Of a stretch of DNA of 42,040 nt, positions 15,662-24,582 are shown piece after piece (position 1 is the first letter of the stretch; every line of letters begins with the position of its first letter). Source of the DNA: JBBREP01 sp036501845 (GTDB lineage Bacteria; Actinomycetota; Acidimicrobiia; IMCC26256; PALSA-610); the NCBI GenBank assembly GCA_036501845.1, contig DASXZO010000063.1:1-42040 (forward strand). The letters run 5' to 3'. The position numbers and the translations under genes are program-made. The notes under the pieces are model-generated. The model was not told the origin of the DNA. It saw only the letters and a list, made by a program, of their open reading frames with translations, and did not search any database.

Positions 15662-17842
15662 GTGGGAGTGCGAGCCTGGGCGATAGTTGCGATCACTACG
15701 ATCGTCGCGATGGCGGTGGGCGCGGTGCCGTCGTCCGCGGCGACTCGCCCGGACGCGCCGCGGTCGGTTCCCTCGAATTCATCAGCACAACCGAGCACGG
15801 CACACCCGGACACGAGTGTGGCGTCTTCGCTGGGTGGCAACTACCAGCCGATCGCCGGTGATTTCGACGGCGACGGCCGCGACGACGTGTTCCTCTACGC
15901 ACCCGGTACCGCGCAGGACTATGTGGCCTACGCGAACGCTTCGCGGGGCAGCTTCACGAAGGTGCCAGTTGCCGTCAACGGCAGCTACCGACCGTTCGTC
16001 GGCGACTTCAACGGCGACGGCATTTCCGACGTGTTCTGGTACGGGCCGGGCGACGCGCCGGATTGGATCTGGTACGGCCACTCGAACCGCACGTTCACGA
16101 CGCGCATGATGAGCATCAGCGGCGACTACCAACCGACGGCTGGTGACTTCAACTGCGACGGGCGCACCGACATCGTGTGGGCTTCGTACCCGTTCGGCGG
16201 TCATAGCTTCATCTGGACCGCTGCCGGCAACACTGAGTGGCGATGGGCAGGTGTTTCAATCCCTCCCCACGCAATTATGCGTGCTGCCGACTTCAACGGT
16301 GACGCTTGTGACGACTTGGTGGTCGACGCGCCGGGCGCCGATGAGATCTTGTTCGGCTCGCCGTTCCACGGCTTCTCGGTGCACCCGACCAGCGGCCCGT
16401 ATGTGGCTTCGACGCCGATCGCCGGCAACTTCGAAGGCTCGAACGACCGCAACTACCGCGGTGACGTCCTTTGGTACGCGCAACACGGCAGCTACAGCGA
16501 GGCCTGGTACTCGCGGTTCCCGACGTTCACGTTTCAGAGGGGCTACGGCAGCATCCAGGGTCTGTATCGACCGGTTGCCGGCGACTTCGACGGTGACGGT
16601 CAGACCGACATCCTCTGGCTGAACCCGGCGAGCACCATCAGCCCGATCTGGTTCGACGTCCGCCGCGACCTCATAGCAACCGATGGCGCGAAGTGGGCGC
16701 GTGATGTGGGTACCGCACAGGACGATCAGTTCCAGGGTGTGGCCGCCGCGCCTGACGGTGGCTGGTACGCAGTGGGCGAGGTGCACGGCTTCTTCGACGA
16801 CGACGCACGCCCGCACACAGCAACGGACTTCGATGCGATTGTCGTGCGCTACGCGCCGGATGGTACGGAAGTGTGGCGGCGCGACTTCGGGTCGTCGGCC
16901 GACGACGACGCGGTGGCGGTAGCAGTTGACGGGCAGGGCAACGTGCACGTGATCGGTAGCACCGCGGGTCACATTCCTGGGGCGCCGGAGACGACCCATC
17001 CGGGGATGTTCGAGACCGAGTTCACGCCGAGCGGCACCATGCGGTGGATCCACCAGACTGCCGATTGGGGGCCTGCCGCGATCGCCGTCGATGCAGCCGG
17101 CAACAGCTACGTGACCGGCTCCCAATCGACTGGCAACGGCTTTTTGATCGCGTTCAACTCGTCGGGCGGCGAGGTCTGGCGGCACGACAATTTGAACGTC
17201 TCGTGGCTCTGCGCCGGAGTTGGTATCAGCCACAACCGACAGGTGGTCGTCGGCAGTCTCGGCCAACTCATGAGCTACACCACTGCGGGCGCGCTCCAGT
17301 GGAGTGAGACCCTCAATCTCTCGCAGAACGAAGGCATCTGCGGGCTCACTGTCGACCGATTCGGCAACATCGATGTCACCGGCTTCACGCAGCATCATTT
17401 GCCGTTACCGGCGGCGCCGTACGCGGGCGGCATCGACGCCTTCGTCATGCAACTCTCGGGCAGCGGGACACCGTGGTTCGTGCAGCGCATCGGCGGCTCG
17501 GGCGACGACTTCGGGCGTGCGGTGACTGTCGACCACGGCGGCGACATGATCATCACCGGCGACACGACCAGCACGCTGACGCCGAACAACAATCCGAGGA
17601 TCGTCGGGTTCGACGGGAGCGCAGGCGGAGCCGACGTCTTCGTCGACAAGCAGCCGCCGATCGACGTCACCGGGCAGCTCGACCAGTTCGGGGGCGCTGA
17701 GGACGAGTACGGCTACGGCGTCGCGACATCGCCCGACGGCCACCACATTGCTGCTGTCGGCCAGACCGATTCACCGCAGCTGCCGCTCGCGCCGACGGCG
17801 TACGTGGGTGGCTACGGCGACGCCTTCATCGTGAACTACTGA
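15662..17842 (+). CDS. Secreted FG-GAP/VCBS and SBBP-type repeat protein
   Basis: A 726-residue exported protein. A signal peptide (about 1-30, ending VPSSAAT) precedes two halves. The first (about 55-335) has five FG-GAP blades with calcium-binding DxDxDxxxD loops such as AGDFDGDGRDDVFLY and VGDFNGDGISDVFWY; one copy carries a Cys (FNCDGRTDI). The second half has propeller repeats like VAVDGQGNVHVIGST and TVDHGGDMIITGDT, typical of SBBP domains. It has no C-terminal anchor. GTG 15662 is chosen for the -10 element 7 nt upstream and the signal peptide; GTG 15668 is also possible. Likely a surface-associated or secreted binding protein; its ligand is unknown. Confidence 0.82.
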   Translation: MGVRAWAIVAITTIVAMAVGAVPSSAATRPDAPRSVPSNSSAQPSTAHPDTSVASSLGGNYQPIAGDFDGDGRDDVFLYAPGTAQDYVAYANASRGSFTKVPVAVNGSYRPFVGDFNGDGISDVFWYGPGDAPDWIWYGHSNRTFTTRMMSISGDYQPTAGDFNCDGRTDIVWASYPFGGHSFIWTAAGNTEWRWAGVSIPPHAIMRAADFNGDACDDLVVDAPGADEILFGSPFHGFSVHPTSGPYVASTPIAGNFEGSNDRNYRGDVLWYAQHGSYSEAWYSRFPTFTFQRGYGSIQGLYRPVAGDFDGDGQTDILWLNPASTISPIWFDVRRDLIATDGAKWARDVGTAQDDQFQGVAAAPDGGWYAVGEVHGFFDDDARPHTATDFDAIVVRYAPDGTEVWRRDFGSSADDDAVAVAVDGQGNVHVIGSTAGHIPGAPETTHPGMFETEFTPSGTMRWIHQTADWGPAAIAVDAAGNSYVTGSQSTGNGFLIAFNSSGGEVWRHDNLNVSWLCAGVGISHNRQVVVGSLGQLMSYTTAGALQWSETLNLSQNEGICGLTVDRFGNIDVTGFTQHHLPLPAAPYAGGIDAFVMQLSGSGTPWFVQRIGGSGDDFGRAVTVDHGGDMIITGDTTSTLTPNNNPRIVGFDGSAGGADVFVDKQPPIDVTGQLDQFGGAEDEYGYGVATSPDGHHIAAVGQTDSPQLPLAPTAYVGGYGDAFIVNY

Positions 17843-17854
17843 CCCACGGTCACG

Positions 17855-18643
17855 TCACCAGAGTTGGTCGGTGTAGGTGTCGGTGCCGGGGATGGTGGCT
17901 CGGAAGGGACCGCAGAACTTCGTGGTGGCGATGCCCGCGGCCTCGAGGTCGGAGCCGAGCTTGGCGAACGTGCTGTCCCAGAGCGCGGGTAGGTCGTCGT
18001 CGACGAACCACAACACGGTGAAACGGAGGCCGCCGTCGCTGCGGGGCACGTCGCTCGGCGCGTCGCCGAGCAACGGCACCGGCGTGAACTCGGCCGCCAC
18101 CGCGTAGGGGAGCGCGTAGCGCGCGAGGTAGCCGTCGATGTCGTCGAGACCGATGCCTTCCATCGGCTCGCCGACGAACAGCACGCAGTAGGGCGAGCGG
18201 TGATCGAGTGCGAGCTCCACCGGCACGCCGTCTTCGCGTTCGTAGCGCGAGCGGTACTTGTACATCACGGTGTGGATGTGGTCGCGCTCGGTGAACATGC
18301 GGCCGTTCTCGTGCAACCACTTCACCTGCGCGGTGCCCCACTCCATCCACTCGGCGAACTTGCCGGCGAGGATCCAATAGATGGCCACGTAGCTGCCCGA
18401 GGTGGGGTCAGGGATCACGTCGTTCTCGAGCGGGTAGCGCAGCGCCTTGAGATCTTTGGTGGCCACGTAACGACCGCCCTGCACCGTCCAGGCGCCGATC
18501 ATGCAGCCCGCGTAGAAGTGGTCGCGCTCGTACCAGCGGTTGTACGCGACTTCCTGGCCGCGCCGCGGCTCTACCACCGTGACCAGCGCGCCCCCCAGCG
18601 CGATCGGCCGATGCCGCGTGTCACCAGATCCGAGCTCTTGCAT
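17855..18643 (-). CDS. Two-domain EthD/dabb-like protein of unknown function
   Basis: A 262-residue cytoplasmic protein. It opens with ALVTVVEPRRGQEVAYNRWYERDHFY, where the NRWYERDH segment recalls the conserved Asp-His core of EthD-like ferredoxin-fold proteins. The C-terminal half again contains a YCVLFVGEP strand and LARYALPYAV, suggesting a second ferredoxin-like half. ATG 18643 has GGGGA 8 nt upstream. A longer in-frame reading to 19060 runs through non-coding remnants and is rejected. It is convergent with the FG-GAP gene, only 12 bp away. EthD-like folds often bind heme or aromatic intermediates, but no function should be assigned here. Confidence 0.72.
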   Translation of the reverse strand: MQELGSGDTRHRPIALGGALVTVVEPRRGQEVAYNRWYERDHFYAGCMIGAWTVQGGRYVATKDLKALRYPLENDVIPDPTSGSYVAIYWILAGKFAEWMEWGTAQVKWLHENGRMFTERDHIHTVMYKYRSRYEREDGVPVELALDHRSPYCVLFVGEPMEGIGLDDIDGYLARYALPYAVAAEFTPVPLLGDAPSDVPRSDGGLRFTVLWFVDDDLPALWDSTFAKLGSDLEAAGIATTKFCGPFRATIPGTDTYTDQLW

Positions 18644-18753
18644 GCGTGAAATCCCCTTGTGTCCGCGGAAGGGCCCGGTGCTGGAGCCGGGCCGAGCGGC
18701 AGCGTAGGGCTTCCCGCCTGGGCCCGCGCGCGTCGAGCCGCGTATATGGCCGG

Positions 18754-18759
18754 TACCGT
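18754..18759 (+). promoter_or_regulatory. -10 element preceding a gene remnant
   Basis: TACCGT lies 10 nt before ATG 18770, the apparent original start of the degraded metallophosphoesterase gene. The same hexamer precedes the acyl-CoA dehydrogenase at 32110 by 9 nt. Confidence 0.3.
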
Positions 18760-18769
18760 GATCGGCGCG

Positions 18770-19066
18770 ATGAGCGCTGGGCATGAGGCCGAGGCGTCGA
18801 CGCACGCGCCGGTTCGCCAGGAGCTCGCGCTCCCGCCCGGTGCGCGGGTTGTCGTGTTCAGCGACATCCACATCCCGCCCGAGGCCGACTCGCGCTCCAC
18901 GATCGTGGCCGCACCCGAGCCTGCGGGAGCGGCGGGGCCCACTCGCGCTCCGTGAGCACGCCGGGCCATAGGCCGGCCCGGCGACTCGATGCAGATCGAG
19001 TCGTTGTGGGAGGTCCCGGTGATCGGCCGCTTCGTCGGCACACGTACCGCGCCAACGCATAGCTGA
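18770..19066 (+). pseudogene. Metallophosphoesterase remnant
   Basis: From ATG 18770 the reading frame gives about 30 ordinary residues and then PPGARVVVFSDIHIPPEA. This is the first strand and metal-binding DxH of calcineurin-like phosphoesterases. The frame stops at 18953-18955. After the stop the same frame continues with GDSMQIESLWEVPVIGRFVG and ends at 19064-19066. The later metal-binding blocks (GDxx, GNHD) are missing, so an internal part of the gene has been lost. A functional short peptide is unlikely. An upstream in-frame GTG (18659) would only add low-complexity residues. Confidence 0.5.
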
Positions 19067-19069
19067 GCA

Positions 19070-19201
19070 TCACACGTCGCGCCCGGGCTCGAGCGATTCC
19101 ACGAGCCATGGATACGAGGCGGCGAATGCGGGCTTCCAGCAGTAGAAGTTGTGGTTGCCCCGCTCAGCGCGATCTCGGCGTGTGGACGGGATCTGACGGG
19201 T
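19070..19201 (-). pseudogene. Possible esterase C-terminal remnant
   Basis: On the minus strand an open segment contains GNHNFYCWKPAFAASYPWL and ends at a stop at 19070. The pattern G-x-H followed by W and a PWL near the C-terminus resembles the catalytic His end of alpha/beta-hydrolase esterases. No start, nucleophile or upstream part is present, because the SDR gene occupies the DNA beyond. It ends 3 bp from the metallophosphoesterase remnant on the other strand. The identification is tentative. Confidence 0.3.
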
Positions 19202-19204
19202 TGT

Positions 19205-19210
19205 TAGATT
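19205..19210 (+). promoter_or_regulatory. -10 element of a probable leaderless promoter (SDR operon)
   Basis: TAGATT sits 8 nt before GTG 19219. No ribosome site is seen. It would drive the SDR, acyl-CoA ligase and second SDR as one transcript. Confidence 0.5.
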
Positions 19211-19218
19211 CGCCCGCC

Positions 19219-19973
19219 GTGCAGAGATTTTCGGACCGCGTTGCGGTCGTCAGCGGAGCCGGGTCGGGATTGGGTCGTGCCGTGGCCACCCGGCTGGGAT
19301 CAGAAGGTGCCACCGTCGGTTGTCTCGACATTGCCATTGGCGGCGCGGATGAGACCGTCGCCGCGGTGGTGGCCGCGGGCGGCAAGGCCCGGGCCTACCA
19401 GTGCGACGTGAGCGACCCGGCCTCGGTGCGCGCCGCGGTTGACGGCGTCAACGCCGACCACGGGCGCGTCCAACTGGTGGTCACGTGCGCAGGAATCGGC
19501 CGCTTCTTCGACTTCGTCGAGATGCCGTTCGAGGAGTGGCAACGCATCATCGCCGTGAACCTCACCGGCACGATGCTCGTGTGCCAGGCCGCGATGCCGT
19601 ATCTGCTCGACGGCGGTGGCCACATCGTGACCGTCGCGTCGAATGCCGGTTTGATGGGCCAGTCGTTCTCGGCCGCGTACTGCGCGTCGAAGGGCGCGGT
19701 GGTCAACCTCACCCGCGCGCTGGCGGTCGAGTATCTGAGCAAGGGCGTCACCGTGAACGCGATCGCGCCGGGGGGTATCGACACGCCGCTCCAGGGTGTG
19801 TTCGGCGCGTCGATCCCTGAGGGCGCGTCGTTCAAGGAGATCGCCAACGCCATGACGCCGCTGGGAAGCGCGTCGCCCGACGAGGTGGCGGCCACGATCG
19901 CGCACATGCTCTCTGACGACGCCCGCTACATGACCGGCTCCATCGTGAGTTTCGACGGCGGCCTCACCGCCCG

Positions 19974-19977
<4 letters not shown>
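19219..19977 (+). CDS. SDR-family NAD(P)-dependent oxidoreductase
   Basis: A 252-residue classical short-chain dehydrogenase/reductase. It has the cofactor motif SGAGSGLGRAVA near the N-terminus, an acidic residue at GCLDIA (favouring NAD), CAGIGRFFDF in place of the NNAG motif, and the catalytic YCASK with an upstream Ser. The C-terminal GSIVSFDGG is typical. GTG 19219 gives the expected short lead into the first beta strand; longer readings to 19108 are not supported. Its stop overlaps the ligase start (ATGA). It probably oxidises or reduces a hydroxy/keto intermediate of the same pathway as the ligase. Confidence 0.88.
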
Positions 19978-21536
<1,559 letters not shown>

Positions 21537-21539
21537 GAG

Positions 21540-22385
21540 ATGCGAACCGTCGCGATCACGGGTGCCGCGTCGGGCCTCGGCAAGGCGTTGCGGGCTCGGC
21601 TCGAGGCCGACGGCGCGCGCGTGATCGGCGTCGACATCGCGGGCTGCGAGATCTCCGCCGACCTGTCGGCCCCCGGTGGCCGCGTCGCCGCGATCGCGGG
21701 GCTGCGCAGCGCGTGTGGCGGCGTGCTCGACGCGCTCGTGCCCTGCGCCGGCCTCGGCCCGCAGCACCCGGGTGAGCGGATCGTTGCGGTCAACTACTTC
21801 GGGGCGATCGCCACGCTCGATGGGCTCGTCGACGAGCTCGCCGCCGCGGCCGAGGAGCGACGGAGGAGCGATTCGGGTCGTGCGAGCGCGAGCGAGCGTC
21901 CAGACGCCCCTGGGGGCGCGAGCGCAGTGAGCGGGGGTGCAGCCGTCATGATTTCTTCGAACAGCACCACGATGACGCCCGGCGCGAGTGGCCCCATCGC
22001 CGAGGCGTGCCTCGACGACGACGAGGACGGCGCGCAGTTACTTGCACGCGACGCGCATCCAGCCGTGGCTTACGCGGCGTCGAAGGTGGCGATCGGCAAA
22101 GCCGTGCGCCGGCGCGCCCAGTCGTTCGGCGAGCGCGGCGTGCGGCTGAACGCGGTTGCGCCGGGCGCGTTCCTCACGCCGTTGCTCCAGCAGGGCCTCG
22201 ACGATCCCGAGACCGGCGATCTCATTCGCGGCTTACCGATCCCGCTCGGTCGCTTCGGCGAGCCCGACGACATTGCCGACGTGATCGTGTGGCTGCTGAG
22301 CGACGGCGCGCGCTACGTGCACGGATCCACGCTGTTCGCCGATGGTGGCACCGACGCGCTCTTGAGCCCCGACCGTTTCCCCTGA
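21540..22385 (+). CDS. SDR, 3-alpha-hydroxysteroid-dehydrogenase-like, with repeat-derived insert
   Basis: A 281-residue SDR with TGAASGLGKAL at the cofactor site, LVPCAGLGPQ, NYFGAIATLDGL, ISSNSTTMTPG (catalytic Ser) and YAASKVAIGK (catalytic Tyr/Lys). It ends HGSTLFADGGTDALL. This series, including the segment GEACL-like region between Ser and Tyr, matches 3-alpha-hydroxysteroid dehydrogenase/carbonyl reductases. Between DELAAA and AAVMISSNS lies an extra ~28 residues rich in Arg, Ser, Gly and Ala, encoded by DNA containing the 19-bp repeat shared with 12639-12657. The insert keeps the frame. The gene may still work, since it falls in a surface loop before the catalytic strand. Confidence 0.82.
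   Translation: MRTVAITGAASGLGKALRARLEADGARVIGVDIAGCEISADLSAPGGRVAAIAGLRSACGGVLDALVPCAGLGPQHPGERIVAVNYFGAIATLDGLVDELAAAAEERRRSDSGRASASERPDAPGGASAVSGGAAVMISSNSTTMTPGASGPIAEACLDDDEDGAQLLARDAHPAVAYAASKVAIGKAVRRRAQSFGERGVRLNAVAPGAFLTPLLQQGLDDPETGDLIRGLPIPLGRFGEPDDIADVIVWLLSDGARYVHGSTLFADGGTDALLSPDRFP
21853..21871 (+). repeat. GAGCGA-rich dispersed repeat, copy B (inside a gene)
   Basis: An exact copy of the 19 bp at 12639-12657, within a GAGCG-rich stretch of roughly 21850-21940 that encodes the extra residues of the SDR. The surrounding stretch has the same composition as the non-coding GAGCG-rich DNA at 38940-39075. Confidence 0.55.
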
Positions 22386-22396
22386 TCGCGATCAGG
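22381..22396. terminator. Palindrome spanning two convergent stop codons
   Basis: CCTGATCGCGATCAGG is a perfect 16-bp palindrome. It contains the TGA of the plus-strand SDR and the TGA of the minus-strand DUF4328 gene, which are only 6 bp apart. As RNA it forms a 6-bp stem with a CGCG loop on either strand. A compact bidirectional terminator is likely. Confidence 0.45.
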
Positions 22397-23117
22397 CCGC
22401 GGCGAGCGAGCGGTCCTGCGTGTCGTCGAGCTCGTCGACGAGGTGGAAACCGAACACCGCCACCACGAGCAGCACTGCGGCCTCGCACGCGAGTGCGATC
22501 GCGATCGCCACAACGTTGCCGGTGAGCGCGGTGACGAATACTGCGATCGCTGCGCATGGTGGACCGATCACCTTCCAGAGCCACCACCGCAGCGCGAAAT
22601 GCGTGGGGTGTCCGGGCGGATTGGAGTCACGGATCGCCTCGTAGGGGAACCAGAGATTCACGACCGGGATGATCAGGCTCCACGCGCCCAGCGTGCGGCT
22701 GCGCACCGAGGGCCAACCCGAAGCCTGCGCGAACTCGCCGATTCGCGTCAGCCACCAGATCTCGATACCCGTGACGGCCAACGACGCGATCCCGGGCAGG
22801 ATCGTCATGAGCTGGAGCGTTCTGAATTGGTGCGACGCTCGCAGGGTGCCGTCGGGGTTTGTGGTGAACAGGTGACCGTGGACCGGCGACAGAATCGCCG
22901 CGGTGAGCCCGCCGACGAACAGACCTAGCAGCGCACTCGCAACGAGCGCGATACGCACCCACCGTCCTGCGCGGCGCGCCCGCTCGCGGAGTTGACGCCG
23001 ATGCTCCGGATGAAAGGCATGCCCGGCAACGCTCCACTGCACGCCGTCCCACCAACGCCATGACTGCCCGGCGTTCCAGGGGTCGGCGTACCAACCCGGC
23101 GGCGGGGGCTGCTGCAT
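22392..23117 (-). CDS. DUF2510/DUF4328 membrane protein
   Basis: A 241-residue membrane protein. The N-terminal 35 residues carry the DUF2510 motif PPPGWYADPWN...WWDGVQWS, a Trp-rich module found before membrane domains in actinobacteria. About five hydrophobic helices follow (around 55-80, 100-120, 143-160, 180-200, 205-230). The arrangement with SRTLGAWSLIIPVVNLWFP and a following YEAIRD fits DUF4328. ATG 23117 is used; GTG 23120 immediately before it is equally possible. No enzyme motif is present and the role is unknown. It follows the lipoprotein hydrolase by 27 bp on the same strand. Confidence 0.75.
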   Translation of the reverse strand: MQQPPPPGWYADPWNAGQSWRWWDGVQWSVAGHAFHPEHRRQLRERARRAGRWVRIALVASALLGLFVGGLTAAILSPVHGHLFTTNPDGTLRASHQFRTLQLMTILPGIASLAVTGIEIWWLTRIGEFAQASGWPSVRSRTLGAWSLIIPVVNLWFPYEAIRDSNPPGHPTHFALRWWLWKVIGPPCAAIAVFVTALTGNVVAIAIALACEAAVLLVVAVFGFHLVDELDDTQDRSLAAA

Positions 23118-23144
23118 CACATCCGTATCGATCGTTCGTATCGG

Positions 23145-23759
23145 TCAGGCGAGAATCTTGGCGAGCCACTTCGTGACCGTCGCCTTCGCCTCGGGGTGCG
23201 GGTTCACGAGGTCGATGCCGTGAGTGTTGCCGCTCACGATCGTCAGCTGGCTGTTCGGTCCGGCGTTGTGCACGTTTTGGGTTGCGTAGGTGACGGTGTT
23301 GCCGTCGTGCTCAGACGCGATCGCGAGCAACGGCTCCTTCACGGTGCGCTCGATCTCGGCCGAGAACGCGACCACCGCGTTCACGTGGAGTGAGTCGGCC
23401 GCCTCCATTGCGTGCTGCGCGCCGAGCGACGAACCGATGAGCACGACCTTTTGCGCGCCATGCGTGCGCGCGTACGCGACGATCTCGGCGACATCGGCCG
23501 AGCCCGACGAGTCGTAGTCGTAGGCGATGCCCCAGTAGCCCGCCGCGGCGAGTGCGGGCATCAATGGATAGAACGAGTCCTTGTGCGTGGTGGCGCCGTG
23601 AATCATCACCACGGCCGTGGTGCCCGTGCCGAGCTCGACCGCGTGGTGGCCCGCGATCGAGAACGCGCGAGCGCCCTTCGGTGTGCTGGCCGCGCTGCTC
23701 GAGCAGGCGGCCGCGGCGCCGAGCAGCGCGATCACCGCGAGCACCCTTACCACTCGCAT
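23145..23759 (-). CDS. Alpha/beta hydrolase, probable lipoprotein
   Basis: A 204-residue exported hydrolase. ATG 23759 is set by an AGGAAA site 7 nt upstream. It gives a signal sequence ending LLGAAAACSSS, whose Cys could be lipidated, although Ala at -3 is not the favoured residue. The fold elements are VVMIHGATTHKDSF (oxyanion region), the nucleophile elbow LIGSSLGAQH, an acidic residue in ASEHDGNTV and the catalytic His in GNTHGIDLV. It is short for the family, with little cap domain. It probably acts outside the membrane on an ester or similar bond; the substrate is unknown. It lies 31 bp downstream of the amidotransferase gene. Confidence 0.8.
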   Translation of the reverse strand: MRVVRVLAVIALLGAAAACSSSAASTPKGARAFSIAGHHAVELGTGTTAVVMIHGATTHKDSFYPLMPALAAAGYWGIAYDYDSSGSADVAEIVAYARTHGAQKVVLIGSSLGAQHAMEAADSLHVNAVVAFSAEIERTVKEPLLAIASEHDGNTVTYATQNVHNAGPNSQLTIVSGNTHGIDLVNPHPEAKATVTKWLAKILA

Positions 23760-23790
23760 GCTGTGTTTCCTCACGATTGACTCCCCACGA

Positions 23791-24582
23791 TCAGTTCGTC
23801 GCCCTCCCGGCCTCGATGAGCGCATCGAAGAGTTGCTGTTGGGCGCGATCATCGGCCGCGGTGTCCTCGGGATGCCACTGCACCGCGAGCACGAAGCCAC
23901 CGCGGTCCGGATTGTCGGGCTCGACCGCCTCCACGATGCCGTCGCCGGCGCGCCCGACCACACGCAGCCCGTCGCCCACGCGGTCGACCGACTGATGGTG
24001 ATGGCACGAGCATGCGGGGCGATCGCTGCCCATCACCTGTGCGAGCCTGGAGTCGGGCTCGAGCATCACCGTGTGCAACCACTCGCCGCCGGCTTCGCCA
24101 GGCCGGCCGTGCGGTGACACTCCAGAAAGCTCCGGGATGTGTTGGTGCAACGTGCCGCCGCACGCCACGTTCAACACCTGGATGCCGCGGCAGATCGCGA
24201 GCAACGGCAATCGCGCGTCGAGCGCGGCCCGCGCGAGTGCGATCTCGAACCCGTCGACCACGTCGTCGGTGCCGTACACCGTGGCGTGGGGCGCTTCGTG
24301 GTAACAGCCGGGCGCGACGTCGGGGCCGCCGGTGAGCAGCACCGCGTCGAGTCGCTCGACGAGTCTCTCCACTGCGCCGGTTGCGAGGGTTGCGCCGGGT
24401 TCGGTGGCCACCGCGGGGTCGAGCACCACCGGCAGACCGCCTGCCGCGCGCACGCGTTCGAGGTACTTCGATCGTTCACCCACGCCGTCGGCGTGCCAGC
24501 CCGTAACGCGACCTGCGGCCAAGCGCCGCGCGGTCACGCCGACCAGCACCCCACGTTCTCCGCCGGGCGCGCCGCTCACCAT
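23791..24582 (-). CDS. Class I glutamine amidotransferase-like hydrolase (peptidase C26, Rv2859c/PuuD-like)
   Basis: A 263-residue gamma-glutamyl hydrolase. It has the nucleophile Cys in LLAICRGIQVLNVACGGTL, the oxyanion/glycine segment VLLTGGPDVAPG, the LHQHIPE motif and the catalytic His-Glu in QWHPED. The family removes gamma-glutamyl groups from gamma-glutamyl-GABA or related amides. ATG 24582 overlaps the stop of the glutamine-synthetase-like gene; GTG 24579 gives a GTGA overlap and is an alternative. The pairing with the ligase upstream means one enzyme adds and the other removes a gamma-glutamyl group. A much longer in-frame reading upstream is only the shadow of the ligase gene. Confidence 0.88.
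   Translation of the reverse strand: MVSGAPGGERGVLVGVTARRLAAGRVTGWHADGVGERSKYLERVRAAGGLPVVLDPAVATEPGATLATGAVERLVERLDAVLLTGGPDVAPGCYHEAPHATVYGTDDVVDGFEIALARAALDARLPLLAICRGIQVLNVACGGTLHQHIPELSGVSPHGRPGEAGGEWLHTVMLEPDSRLAQVMGSDRPACSCHHHQSVDRVGDGLRVVGRAGDGIVEAVEPDNPDRGGFVLAVQWHPEDTAADDRAQQQLFDALIEAGRATN

Larger units (their letters stand above)
18644..19218. other. 575-bp gene-poor region
   Basis: There is no intact gene between the EthD-like protein and the first SDR. The region holds the EthD-like ribosome site, the -10-like hexamer at 18754, two convergent gene remnants (18770-19066 and 19070-19201) and the SDR promoter. It looks like a decayed pair of genes rather than a regulatory island. 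Confidence 0.6.

Noticed and set aside
18659..18955. An intact 98-residue gene in the gene-poor region
   Set aside because: Only the FSDIH motif is recognisable; it ends early and the same frame resumes after the stop, so it is better read as part of a remnant.
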